Origin: Bradyrhizobium viridifuturi
GTDB lineage: Bacteria; Pseudomonadota; Alphaproteobacteria; Rhizobiales; Xanthobacteraceae
NCBI RefSeq assembly: GCF_001238275.1
Contig: NZ_LGTB01000016.1
Location: 1 to 64,000 of the forward strand
Direction: 5' to 3'
DNA: 64,000 nt
Of this stretch, positions 1 to 8,268 are shown in pieces. Each line of letters starts with the position of its first letter. The stretch's first letter is position 1. The notes beneath the pieces were generated by a model that was given only the letters and a program-made list of their open reading frames with translations, had not been told where the DNA came from and did no database searches. A program made the position numbers and the translations under genes.

Positions 1-1404
1 GCTCCACCGAGACCGTGTGCAGGAAGTCGTGATGGACGTCGTCCTCACGGGTCCACTGCACCTTGACCGGCGCGCGAGTTCCTTCGACAGCAAGGCCGCC
101 TCCAGCGCGAAGTCGCATTTCGACTTGCGGCCGAAGCCGCCGCCGAGCAGCGTCACGTTGACGGTGACATTGTCCTCGGGGATCCCGAGCGTCTTGGCGA
201 CATCCTCGCGGGTGCCGCCGGGGCTCTGCACCGGCGCCCAGATCTCGGCCTTGTCGCCCGTCACATTGGCGACCGCGACCGGCGGCTCCATGCTGACATG
301 GGCGAGATGCGGCAGGTAATATTCGCCGGTGATGACCTTGTCGGCGCTCTTCAGCGCCGCATCGACATCGCCTTCCTTGCGCACCACGAGGCCCGGCTTG
401 CGCGCGGCCTCCTCGAGCGAGGCACGATAGGTGACCGAGTCGTACTTGGCGTTGGCGCCGTCATCCCAGACGATCTTGAGCTGGTCGCGGCCCTTGATCG
501 CAGCGCCCGTGTTGCGCGCGATCACGGCGACGCCGCCGAGCGGCTGGAACTTGGACGGCCAGGGCCAGCCCTTGACCTCCATCACCTTCTCGACGCCCGG
601 CACCTTCATCGCCGCAGCGTCGTCGAACGACTTCACCTTGCCGCCGGTCACCGGCGGACGGGCGATGACGGCGTATTTCATGCCGGGCAGGCGGGTGTCG
701 GCGCCGTAATGCGCCTTGCCGGTGGTGATGTCGTGCAGGTCGACGATCGAGACCTGGCCCTTGCCGAGATAGCGGAAGTCCTTCGGATCCTTCAGCTTGA
801 GGGTCTTGATGTCGGGCACCGCCTCCTTGGCGGCGTCGGCGGCGAGTTCGCCGAAGCTGGCCTTGCGTCCGCTCGCGGAATGCACGACCTCGTGGTTCTG
901 CGCTTTCACCTCAGTGACCGGCACGCCCCATTTCTTGGCGGCGGCGGCTTCCAGCATCGTGCGCGCGGCGGCGCCGATCTGGCGCATCGGGATCAGATAG
1001 TGCCGCGTTGAGCGCGAGCCGTCGGTGTCCTGGTTGCCGAACTTGACCTCGTCGCCATGCGCCTGCTGGACATGGACGCGCGACCAGTCGGCCTCCATCT
1101 CCTCGGCGACGATCAAGGGCAGGCTGGTGCGGACGCCGGTGCCCATCTCGGAGCGGTGCGCCAGGATGGTGACGACGCCGTCGGGCGCGATCGCGACGAA
1201 CACGCGCGGATCGACCACGACGCCGTGCGGCATCTTGCCGGCGCCGGTCTCATAGGCGAACGCCTGGCGCGTCATCACGGGCGCTGCGAGCACGAAGGAA
1301 CCGGCGATGCCGAGCCCCTTGAGGATGCTGCGGCGCGACAGGTTCTCGACCTTCGCGTGCTTCTCGAAGCCGCGAAGTCTGTTCGGATTGGTGCGGATAT
1401 TCAT
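1..1404 (-). CDS. Molybdopterin-binding subunit of a xanthine dehydrogenase/isoquinoline 1-oxidoreductase family enzyme (partial)
   Basis: Large molybdenum-cofactor subunit of a molybdenum hydroxylase; the C-terminal part lies beyond the left edge. Reading leftward from the ATG at 1404 the protein starts MNIRTNPNRLRGFEKHAKV and carries a twin-arginine-like segment (SRRSILKGLGIAGSFVL, about residues 23-39), so export by Tat is likely. Downstream are MGTGVRTSLP and LLGGGFGRKSK, the latter typical of the molybdopterin-binding fold. The start lies one base past the stop of the 2Fe-2S subunit gene, so the two are one operon. Such pairs oxidise aldehydes or N-heterocycles and usually pass electrons to a cytochrome c; the substrate cannot be told from sequence. 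Confidence 0.9.
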   Translation of the reverse strand, partial: MNIRTNPNRLRGFEKHAKVENLSRRSILKGLGIAGSFVLAAPVMTRQAFAYETGAGKMPHGVVVDPRVFVAIAPDGVVTILAHRSEMGTGVRTSLPLIVAEEMEADWSRVHVQQAHGDEVKFGNQDTDGSRSTRHYLIPMRQIGAAARTMLEAAAAKKWGVPVTEVKAQNHEVVHSASGRKASFGELAADAAKEAVPDIKTLKLKDPKDFRYLGKGQVSIVDLHDITTGKAHYGADTRLPGMKYAVIARPPVTGGKVKSFDDAAAMKVPGVEKVMEVKGWPWPSKFQPLGGVAVIARNTGAAIKGRDQLKIVWDDGANAKYDSVTYRASLEEAARKPGLVVRKEGDVDAALKSADKVITGEYYLPHLAHVSMEPPVAVANVTGDKAEIWAPVQSPGGTREDVAKTLGIPEDNVTVNVTLLGGGFGRKSKCDFALEAALLSKELARRSRCSGPVRTTSITTSCTRSRWS

Positions 1405-1405
1405 G

Positions 1406-1858
1406 TCACACCCCCGTCGATGCGAGATGCACGGCATTCTCGATCCGCTGGTAGCAGCCGCAGCGGCAGATATTGCCCGACATGGCTTCGCGGATCTGGT
1501 CGTGGTTCGGCTTCGGGTTCTGGTTCAAGAGTGCCGCGGCCTGCATGATCTGGCCGGCCTGGCAGTAGCCGCATTGCGGAACATTGACCTGGCGCCACGC
1601 CTTCTGCACCGGATGGTCGCCGGTCGGATGCAGCCCCTCGATGGTGGTGACCTCGCGGCCGGCCGCGTCGGAGACCGAGGTGATGCAGGCGCGCACCGCC
1701 TCCTTGTCGATGATCACGGTGCAGGCGCCGCACAGCGCCTGGCCGCAGCCGAACTTGGTGCCGGTGAGGCCGGCTTCGTCACGCAGATACCAGAGCAGCG
1801 AAAGATCCGGGTCGCCGTCCCAATTCTGTTCCTGGCCGTTGATTTTTAGTTTGATCAT
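1406..1858 (-). CDS. 2Fe-2S-binding small subunit of the molybdenum hydroxylase (IorA/CoxS-like)
   Basis: 150 residues, the normal size for the family. The N-terminal plant-type ferredoxin cluster site is CGQALCGACTV (about residues 38-48). The C-terminal helical 2Fe-2S domain shows CGYCQAGQIM and GNICRCGCYQRI. Together these give the two clusters that carry electrons away from the molybdenum site of the subunit encoded next. It is the first gene of the operon, with its stop one base before the start of the large subunit. Confidence 0.93.
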   Translation of the reverse strand: MIKLKINGQEQNWDGDPDLSLLWYLRDEAGLTGTKFGCGQALCGACTVIIDKEAVRACITSVSDAAGREVTTIEGLHPTGDHPVQKAWRQVNVPQCGYCQAGQIMQAAALLNQNPKPNHDQIREAMSGNICRCGCYQRIENAVHLASTGV

Positions 1859-2311
1859 GGTCTGTCCTCGCTCTGCCTAAGCTATTGACCGGTTGCGGCG
1901 CGAGGTGCGGAACGTCTTCCATCGCCTGCGGCCGCGCTGATGTTTGTTTTGCCAAGATGTTTGTGAAGATGTTGGTGAGCCAAATTGCCGTGCGCCAAGG
2001 TTCTGCGCTTTGTTCCAAGCACTCCTCTTGCTTCTCGAGCGCCTTGCCCGGCGCAGCGTGGTGAAAGGGATGAGATGTTAGCAGAGCAAGGCGGCGAGTG
2101 ACTTCACAGCCAGGTGTTTTGCATTTCCATTTGGCGAAAGCAGGGCCGCGCACGATCGAGACATGACAGCCGGAGGTGGCCGTCATGCAATCGGCGACCG
2201 CAATCGCTGTATCCGTGCGGATGCGACGCTGGGGGCCCGCGGGGCGCAGGGGCGTTCCCGGGCTGCTTGCCTGCCGAAACCATGGGCACGGCATGGTAAG
2301 CATGGATGACA
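1859..2311. other. Intergenic stretch without a supported gene
   Basis: About 450 bases between the molybdenum hydroxylase operon and the tRNA. Open frames here have no recognisable protein content. It must hold the leftward promoter of the hydroxylase operon, but I see no clear -35/-10 pair. Confidence 0.4.
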
Positions 2312-2356
2312 AAATCCCCGCCGCAATGCACAAGGCACCTTGCGGCGGGGGGATTT
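2312..2356. other. Strong hairpin just upstream of tRNA-Glu
   Basis: AAATCCCCGCCGCAA at 2312-2326 is complementary to TTGCGGCGGGGGGATTT at 2340-2356, apart from two extra G. The loop is about 13 nt. It sits 24 bases before the tRNA. It could be a terminator for an unseen small transcript or a leader structure. No coding gene points into it from the left. Confidence 0.45.
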
Positions 2357-2380
2357 CAAGGCTATTGCCTGTCCCTCAAC

Positions 2381-2455
2381 GCTCCCTTCGTCTAGCGGTT
2401 AGGACGCGGCCCTCTCAAGGCTGAAACAGGGGTTCGATTCCCCTAGGGAGCGCCA
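2381..2455 (+). tRNA. tRNA-Glu (anticodon CTC)
   Basis: The acceptor stem GCTCCCT (2381-2387) pairs with AGGGAGC (2445-2451), followed by discriminator G and an encoded CCA. The D-arm region is GTCTAGCGGTTAGGAC, the anticodon stem CGGCC/GGCTG encloses the loop CTCTCAA with anticodon CTC, and the T-arm is GGGGTTCGATTCCCC. CTC decodes GAG (Glu). No integrase gene or copy of its 3' end was seen nearby, so it is not an obvious island attachment site here. Confidence 0.95.
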
Positions 2456-2497
2456 TTTTCACCCCGACATGCCTTCGCACTGAGGTCCCGCACGGTT

Positions 2498-3792
2498 TCA
2501 CGCCGCGGCGAGCACCGGCTGTGCCGGCCGCCGCGTGATCAAGAGCGACAGCACGGCGGCGATGATGCCGGTCAGGCCCGCGATCATGAAGGCCTGCAGG
2601 TAGTCGCCCTGCGCCGAGCGTACGAAGCCGGCGAAGAACGCGGCGCAGGCGGCGCCGAGCTGATGGCCGGCGACCACCCAGCCGAACACCAGGGGCGCGT
2701 TCTTGTCGCCGAACGCCTCGTTGGCGATGCGCACGGTCGGCGGTACGGTGGCGATCCAGTCGAGACCATAGAACACCGCGAACACCGACAGGCTGACCAG
2801 CGAGAAGTCCGAATAGGGCAGGTAGATCAGCGACAGGCCGCGCAGCCCGTAATAGAAGAACAGCAGCTTGCGCGGATCGAACCGGTCGGTGAGCCAGCCC
2901 GACAGCGTGGTGCCGAACAGGTCGAAGAACCCCATTAGCGCGAGCAGGCTCGCCGCCTGCACCTCGACGATCCCGTGATCGCCGCAGAACGCGATCAGAT
3001 GGGTGCCGACCAGGCCGTTGGTGGTGAAGCCGCAGATGAAGAAGGTCGCGAACAGGAACCAGACGCCCGCGTCTTCGCGGCGCGCACGAGGTTGCTGATC
3101 GCGGCGACGAACGGATTGCCGGCAGCCGGCGGTGCCGGTTGATCGTCATGCGCGCTGCCGAACGAGCGCAGGCCGATCGCGGCGGGCCGCTCCGGCACCA
3201 GGAAATACACCAGCGGGATCAGCGCCGCGCAGCACGCGGCGACCGTCAGCACCACAGGCTTCCAGCCGCCCCATGCCACCAGTGCCGCGAGGCCCGGCAT
3301 GAAGATCAGCGTGCCGGTCGCGGTCGACGCGGTCAAAAGCCCCATGACGAGGCCGCGATTGGTGGTGAACCAGCGATTGACGATGGTGGCGCCGAGCACG
3401 TTGGCGACCGCGCCCGAGCCGATGCCGGACAACAGCCCCCAGCTCATGAACAATTGCCACGGCGCGGTCATGAAGTAGCTCATGCCGGTCGAGACCGACA
3501 TCAGCACGAGCGCGCCGAGCACCGTGCGGCGGATGCCGAAGCGCTGCATCACCGCCGCTGCGAACGGGCCGGCGAGGCCATAGAGGAAGATGCCGACCGC
3601 GGCGGATGACGAGATCACGCCGACGTCCCAGCCGAACGCCGATTGCAGCGGCAGCATCAAGACGCCCGGCGTCGCGCGCAGGCCGGCGGAGGCGAGCAGC
3701 GCAAGGAAGATCACGGCGACCACGACGAAGGCGTAATTCTGGCCGAACGGGCGCCGGCGGACCGGGGCTTCTTGAAGGGCAGTGCTGGGCAT
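2498..3792 (-). pseudogene. MFS transporter, reading frame broken by a one-base deletion
   Basis: The first part (from ATG 3792) has an MFS N-terminal half with about six hydrophobic helices, a central loop and the start of the second half up to LVRAAK. The frame then shifts near 3072 and continues as GVWFLFATFF through five or six more helices to a stop at 2498. Restoring one G (AAGAC to AAGGAC) gives a continuous protein of about 431 residues with the usual 12 helices. The gene is divergent from a tetR gene with paired palindromes between them, so it is probably an efflux or uptake pump under that repressor. The frameshift may be a sequencing error (see findings). Confidence 0.85.
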
Positions 3793-3793
3793 G

Positions 3794-3844
3794 TTACTTA
3801 CCGGTACGTGTTGCGATTGGGCGTGTATACGTACCGGTCAGTAA
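3794..3844. promoter_or_regulatory. Paired palindromic operator between MFS gene and tetR
   Basis: TTACTTACCGGTACGT at 3794-3809 and ACGTACCGGTCAGTAA at 3829-3844 are inverted copies matching at 15 of 16 positions, 19 bases apart. Each half contains the self-complementary core TACCGGTA or a close variant. The left copy touches the MFS start codon and the right one lies about 40 bases before the tetR ATG. This fits a TetR-family repressor controlling both divergent genes; binding is inferred. Confidence 0.7.
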
Positions 3845-3885
3845 CATTGTCAAGGGGGATTGAGGGAAGGTCCGAAGGAGCCGTC

Positions 3886-4482
3886 ATGAAGAAAGCCGTC
3901 GAACCATCCGCCGAGCGTCCGGCCCGCGCTGCGGACCGCATCCGCGCCTCCGCCGGCGAGCTGTTCTACCGCGAGGGCATCCGCGCCGTCGGCGTCGACG
4001 AGGTGGTCGAGCGCGCCGGCGTCACCAAGCCGAGCCTCTATCGCAGCTTCGCCTCCAAGGACGAACTCGCCGCCGCCTATATGCGCGACTACGAAGCGAG
4101 CTTCTGGGAGAAGTTCGAGAAGCCCGGCGGCAAGTCATACAGCGATGCGCGCGAACACGTGCTGGCCTATATCCGCGTGCTGTCTGCCAACGCCGTGGCC
4201 GCGGGCTATCGCGGCTGCGGCCTGACCAACGCCACCGTGGAGTATCCGTCGCGGGACAATCCCGCGCGGCAGGTCGCCGAAGCGCACAAGAGACTGTTCC
4301 GCAAGCGCCTGCGCGAGCTCGCAGGCGGCATGGGCGCGCGCCACCCCGCGGTGCTCGGCGATGCGCTGCTGCTGCTGATCGAAGGCATCTATGTCACCGG
4401 CCAGCAGTCCGAAGACGGCCCGGCGCAGTCGGCGGTGACGGTCGCGAAGCTCCTGATCGATGCGAGCGTCGCGAAGGGATGA
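3886..4482 (+). CDS. TetR/AcrR family transcriptional regulator
   Basis: 198 residues. The N-terminal helix-turn-helix covers about residues 15-60 (RIRASAGELFYREGIRAVGV, then GVTKPSLYRSFASKDEL). The C-terminal ligand-binding half contains GYRGCGLTNATVEYP, common in the TetR subgroup that regulates small-molecule efflux or oxidation genes. ATG 3886 was chosen because GAAGGAG lies five bases upstream; the longer open frame from 3643 runs through the operators. It is divergent from the MFS gene and likely represses it and itself. Confidence 0.9.
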   Translation: MKKAVEPSAERPARAADRIRASAGELFYREGIRAVGVDEVVERAGVTKPSLYRSFASKDELAAAYMRDYEASFWEKFEKPGGKSYSDAREHVLAYIRVLSANAVAAGYRGCGLTNATVEYPSRDNPARQVAEAHKRLFRKRLRELAGGMGARHPAVLGDALLLLIEGIYVTGQQSEDGPAQSAVTVAKLLIDASVAKG

Positions 4483-4511
4483 CGTCGGGCGGAGGTCCGC
4501 CTGTCCCCGCA

Positions 4512-4550
4512 GGATCACCGGTTCCGGATAAGATCCGGAACAGGTGATCC
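4512..4550. terminator. Hairpin downstream of tetR
   Basis: GGATCACCGGTTCCGGAT (4512-4529) pairs with ATCCGGAACAGGTGATCC (4533-4550) with one mismatch. No T-run follows, so it may be a factor-assisted terminator or an intergenic palindromic repeat. Confidence 0.5.
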
Positions 4551-4640
4551 AGGCCATTCGACGCATCGTTTCATTTCATTGAAACTGCCAAAAAGGCTTA
4601 CGCGCTGTCAGCGTCGCGGCGGCGGCAGCGCAATGGATCG

Positions 4641-5090
4641 ATGATGAAGTATGCTCGACTGCTCCTGTTCGTGGTCCTGGTGCTGGGAGCCGGATTTGCG
4701 ATCGGTTATCTGAACAGGCCCGACGCCTGGTACGCAGCCTTGAGCAAGCCTGCGTTCAACCCGCCCAATTGGGTGTTCGCTCCGGTCTGGTCGATCGTCT
4801 ATCTGTTGATCGCCGTTGCAGGCTGGCATGTTCGGGAGCAGGGCTCTGCTTTCAGCTGGCGCCTCTGGTTGGCGCAAATGGTCCTGAACTTCGCATGGTC
4901 GCCGATATTCTTCGGCCTGCATCAGCCCGGCGTTGCGCTTGCCGTCATCGTCGCCCTGCTGTCTGCAATCGTCGCCTTCCAGATCGCGACCTGGAACGCA
5001 GACCGGCTCAGCGCCATTCTCTTCGCACCCTACGCCTTGTGGGTGGCGTTTGCCTCGCTGCTGAACTTCGAGATTGCTCGCTTGAACTAG
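4641..5090 (+). CDS. TspO/MBR family tryptophan-rich sensory protein
   Basis: 149 residues with five predicted membrane helices, rich in Trp and Pro as in TspO. It carries the family signatures GYLNRPDAWYAALSKPAFNP (near residues 24-43) and FAPVWSIVYLLIA, then LVLNFAWSP-type and FAPYALWVAFASLLNFEIARLN-type segments. TspO proteins bind tetrapyrroles and cholesterol-like ligands and modulate tetrapyrrole or stress responses. No neighbour suggests a specific partner. The ATG is the first of two adjacent ones (4641/4644); an upstream ATG at 4632 stops at once. Its TAG stop is part of a repeat element. Confidence 0.93.
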   Translation: MMKYARLLLFVVLVLGAGFAIGYLNRPDAWYAALSKPAFNPPNWVFAPVWSIVYLLIAVAGWHVREQGSAFSWRLWLAQMVLNFAWSPIFFGLHQPGVALAVIVALLSAIVAFQIATWNADRLSAILFAPYALWVAFASLLNFEIARLN

Positions 5091-5248
5091 AGCATGATCC
5101 GGAAAAGTGCGAAGCGGTTTTCCGAATAGATCATGCTCAGATTAAAGACATGATCCGGAAAAGTGCGAAGCGGTCTTCCGAAGAGATCATGCTCAGACAA
5201 AGACATGATCCGGAAAAGTGCGCAGCGGTTTTCCGAAAAGATCATGCT
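5091..5248. repeat. Three tandem palindromic intergenic repeats (REP-like)
   Basis: Copies at 5091-5137, 5149-5193 and 5204-5248 share the form CATGATCCGGAAAAGTGCG, then AAGCGG or CAGCGG, TTTTCCGAA or close, and finally GATCATGCT. Each is an inverted repeat that folds into a hairpin. Spacers are about 10 bases. A fourth copy lies at 55009-55055. The array separates the convergent tspO and fabF-like genes and could act in termination or mRNA stability. Confidence 0.9.
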
Positions 5249-5276
5249 CAAACAAGCGCTGAAGCGCGATGACGTT

Positions 5277-6538
5277 TCAAGCCCAGCGCCGAAACACCAG
5301 GCTGGCGTTGACGCCGCCGAATCCAAAGCCGTTCGAGATCGCGTGCTCGATCGGCATCCGCCGTGCAGCGTTCGCGACGAGGTCGATACCCCCAGCGGCC
5401 GGATCGGCGTTGTCCAAATTGAGCGTCGGCGGCGCGACCTGGTCGCGCAGCGCCAGGATCGTGAAGATCGCCTCGACGCCGCCGGCAGCGCCCAGCAGGT
5501 GCCCCGTCGCCGACTTGGTCGCGCTGACGGCAATGGCGCCGTCGCGCCCGAACACGCGCTTGATCGCTTCGAGTTCTGAGAGATCGCCGACCGGCGTCGA
5601 TGTCGAATGCGCGTTGAGATGCTGGATCTCGCTCGCGCGCAAGCCGGCCTGCGCCAGCGCGATCTCCATCGCGCGGCGGGCGCCGTCGCCGTCCTCGGGA
5701 CCTGCGGTGATGTGATAGCGTCCGCCGTCGTGCCGTAGCCGATGATCTCGGCGATCGGTGTCGCGCCGCGCCGCACGGCGTGCTCGAGCTCCTCGATCAC
5801 GAGGATACCAGCGCCTTCGCCCATCACGAACCCGTCGCGGTCGCGATCGAACGGCCGCGACGCGTGGGCGGGCGTCTCGTTGAATGACGTCGACAGCGCC
5901 CGCGCCGCCGCAAAGCCGCCGAGGCTCACCGGATCGATGCAGGCCTCCGCGCCGCCGCAGATCGCGACGTCAGCCTCATTGCACCGGATCAGCCGCGCCG
6001 CATCGCCGATCGCCTGAACGCTCGCCGCGCACGCGGTCACCGGCGCGCCGATCGCGCCCTTGGTGCCATAGCGGATGCTGATATGCCCGGCCGCGAGATT
6101 GGCCAGGAAGGCGGGCACGGTGAACGGCGACAGGCGGCGCGTGCCGCTCTTCTCCACCGTGCGCACCGCGTCCGCGATCGCGGGAAACCCGCCGATCCCG
6201 GTCGCGATCACGGTCGCGGTGCGCTCCTGCGCGCGCGCCTCGGCCGGCATCCAGCCGGCCTGCGCCACAGCTTCCGCCGCCGCCAGCAGCGCGAACAGGA
6301 TGAACCGGTCCATCTTCTTCTGGTCCTTGCGCGGCGCCGCCAGATCAGGATCGAACCCGCCCTCGGCATCAGAGGTCTTGTCAGGCACCTGGCCCGCGAC
6401 GCGCGCCGGCAGGCTCATCGCCCACTCCGGCAATGCCCGCAGCCCGGACTGCCCCTTAAGCAGCCGCGACCAGACCAGTTCGGTGCCACAGCCCAGCGGG
6501 GACACTGTCCCCAGGCCCGTTACGACAATTCGACGCAT
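5277..6538 (-). pseudogene. fabF: Beta-ketoacyl-ACP synthase II (FabF-type), frame broken by a one-base deletion
   Basis: KAS II condensing enzyme of fatty-acid elongation. From ATG 6538 (MRRIVVTGLGTVSPLGCG) it has the nucleophile region VTACAASVQAIG. After the frame break near 5718 come the two His motifs NAHSTSTPVGD and KSATGHLLGAAGG, and the C-terminal FGFGGVNASLVF. Restoring one C (GACGCTAT to GACGCCTAT) gives TADAYHITAGPEDG and a full-length protein of about 420 residues. It stands alone, without acpP or fabZ, so it may be a second, specialised FabF, for example for long-chain or secondary acyl products. Confidence 0.88.
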
Positions 6539-6605
6539 GGTGCTCCTGTCGTGCTTGCCGGCGTAGGCAGGACTCGAACTACTGGGTTTCGAGCCGGTTC
6601 GATAT

Positions 6606-6619
6606 ATGACAACCGTCAT
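6606..6619. promoter_or_regulatory. Palindrome upstream of the fabF-type gene
   Basis: ATGAC-aacc-GTCAT is a perfect 5+5 inverted repeat about 70 bases before the fabF-type start, in an AT-rich patch (TATATG, TTTATTATT). It resembles an operator, but no regulator is adjacent. Confidence 0.35.
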
Positions 6620-6678
6620 TTATTATTCGACCGGTCAGGCGTCAAGGCGCTGTGTCACGCCGTTCGCCGGGGCCCCTA

Positions 6679-6890
6679 GAGCGTGATGTCTTTGCTTTGA
6701 ATCGAGCAACGGGCTCCGCTTCACCTCGCCCCGCGTGCGGGGAGAGGTCGGAACGCATCGTGAGATGCGTTCCGGGTGAGGGGAGTCTCCGCGAACGCAA
6801 CTATCACAGAATGCGCGCAAACGGCCCCTCACCCCAACCCTCTCCCCGTAAGAACGCGCCGAGGTAGCGTAGCGCCGTCGCTATTCGACC
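6679..6890. repeat. Composite intergenic repeat with hairpin
   Basis: The stretch begins TAGAGCGTGATG, a variant of the start of the REP-like elements at 5091. It has the perfect hairpin GGAACGCATC-gtga-GATGCGTTCC at 6750-6773, and GC-rich text ending in CCCCTCACCCCAACCCTCTC near 6824-6844. This wording is common between genes in Bradyrhizobium-like genomes, from memory rather than a search. No gene is supported in it. Confidence 0.6.
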
Positions 6891-6960
6891 TAATCTCATC
6901 ACGCTCCAGCGAGATGCTGACGGCGAAGCTGAAGCCTGAAACGCGGCGTCGGATCGGATA

Positions 6961-7374
6961 TCAATGCCCAGGCGTACAGCCGAAGGGTTGGCAGGGATGT
7001 CCCGGATTGCAGATGCAAATGGTGCTGCCGCCGGGAGGCGGGGGCGGTGGATCGAGGTTGACCGACGGGATCGGTGGCGCGGAAATCGGCAGCGCATCTC
7101 CGTCGAAGGCGCAGGTGTCGGTGTCCCCCAACATGATGACGTGCGGCTTGCCGTCACTTTGCAGCCAGGTCTTGTTCGGCGATGAAGCCGACTGTTGGTA
7201 AACGTCCAGTCTCGAGTACAAGGTGACGGTGGTCTTGGGCGTGCCGCTCGCAGCGTAGCAAACCGTCGTGCAGTTTCTGGCGGGGCAACTGAGCGACTCC
7301 TGCAGAGTGCCTTCGAGGGCATGCGCCTGCGTTGCAGCGAATAATAGAAGCACGGTACCGACCACCCATCGCAT
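6961..7374 (-). CDS. Small secreted Cys/Pro-rich hypothetical protein
   Basis: 137 residues from ATG 7374, which gives a clean signal peptide (MRWVVGTVLLLFAATQAHA, cleavage after ALA/AHA). The longer frame from 7473 would bury that signal. The mature part has CPARNCTTVCY near its N-terminus, a middle resembling a small beta domain (YSRLDVYQQSA), a run of seven prolines, and a Cys-rich tail (CICNPGHPCQPFGCTPGH). It is probably a periplasmic disulfide-bonded protein. I do not recognise the family. Confidence 0.6.
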   Translation of the reverse strand: MRWVVGTVLLLFAATQAHALEGTLQESLSCPARNCTTVCYAASGTPKTTVTLYSRLDVYQQSASSPNKTWLQSDGKPHVIMLGDTDTCAFDGDALPISAPPIPSVNLDPPPPPPGGSTICICNPGHPCQPFGCTPGH

Positions 7375-7510
7375 AGCTCGCCCCCTACAAAAACTGAAAG
7401 TGAAGCTGAATGACGCTGACAATGCACTCAATTGATGCCTGATACCACTACTAGCATCATACTTGTCCCGCATCCTCCGCGTCGTGATCCCTCGACCAGC
7501 CGCAGCAATC

Positions 7511-7581
7511 GTAGCCCGGATGTGCGCAGCGACATCCGGGGAATGGTCCGTCCCCGCATGTCGCTGCGCTCATGCGGCTAC
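7511..7581. repeat. Large palindromic intergenic repeat
   Basis: GTAGCCCGGATGTGCGCAGC (7511-7530) with the following CATCCGGGG is complementary to CCGCATGTCGCTGCGCTCAT (7554-7573) plus GCGGCTAC, with few mismatches, making a stem of roughly 28 bp. This is a different family from the 5091 repeats. It marks the left edge of the AT-richer accessory block. Confidence 0.7.
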
Positions 7582-7635
7582 TTGCTCTGAGTGGTGTCCA
7601 AGTCGCTAACGACTCCGGACGACAAGCCCCAAGCT

Positions 7636-8268
7636 CTACCGGCCCTCGATTCTATCCGTTGCTCGATACGCGCGCGGAAGGCATTCGCATATCGCAGCGC
7701 GCTCAGGCCCGATCAAAGTTACAACCCAATCGAGCGCCGTGGGCGGTACTCGCATCCTGGCTAAGTGGAGAGCATTGAAGACTGCGTCAGCGGCGCCGTC
7801 ACGTCCCAATTCCGCGAGCACAGCGCTATGGACGAGCATGTCAAGAGTGCTCCCAATGGTCAGCCGCGGATATCGCTCGCGACACAGCCGTGTTGCCTTG
7901 CGCTCATCGATTAACGTGATCGCTCCTTTCTCAACACCGTAAGCAATCGTCGCGGCTTCGCCGTCGTCGAGGGTCGCATTACCTTGACCAACCACAAGGT
8001 CCTCGAAATGAGACTCGGTAAGATCGTCGAGTTTCGCTATCGAGATCAGTCTCGACGTAACGAGTTCGGCAACAAGCCGCCCATCATGACGGCCGCTCCG
8101 ACGGTCTTCGAGGATTTCCCCCTGTACGACGTCGGTAATAACGAAGGGGTTCGGAATCGCTTTCAGAATGCGCGCCCCGTAGGCAGTGGCATTCAGATTG
8201 ATTACCGTACTCGCATCGATAACAACCGGTGCCGTGGGGTCAATCAGGCATGAGAGCCCCATCGGCAT
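7636..8268 (-). CDS. PIN-domain nuclease-like protein, last gene of the QueC-like operon
   Basis: 210 residues with the acidic pattern of PIN ribonucleases (VapC-like fold): D18 in VVIDASTVINL, E51 in GEILED, D101/D102-E104 in LDDGEAATIA and D121 in TLIDERKATRL. At 210 residues it is longer than a classic VapC (about 130), with a helical C-terminal extension. The start overlaps the end of the XRE-ImmA gene by 29 bases (ATG 8268, or 8262), with GGAAGGGAG just upstream, so translation is coupled. In this position it is the best candidate toxic effector of the system. A role in RNA cleavage is known for the family, not shown here. Confidence 0.8.
   Translation of the reverse strand: MPMGLSCLIDPTAPVVIDASTVINLNATAYGARILKAIPNPFVITDVVQGEILEDRRSGRHDGRLVAELVTSRLISIAKLDDLTESHFEDLVVGQGNATLDDGEAATIAYGVEKGAITLIDERKATRLCRERYPRLTIGSTLDMLVHSAVLAELGRDGAADAVFNALHLARMRVPPTALDWVVTLIGPERAAICECLPRAYRATDRIEGR

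Noticed and set aside
2381..2455. tRNA-Glu as an integration site for the 7.6-12.3 kb block
   Set aside because: The block is 5 kb away, no integrase is present and I see no second copy of the tRNA 3' end.
5091..5248. CRISPR-like array
   Set aside because: Three repeats are palindromic with about 10-base spacers and a fourth copy lies alone at 55 kb; spacers are too short and no cas genes exist.
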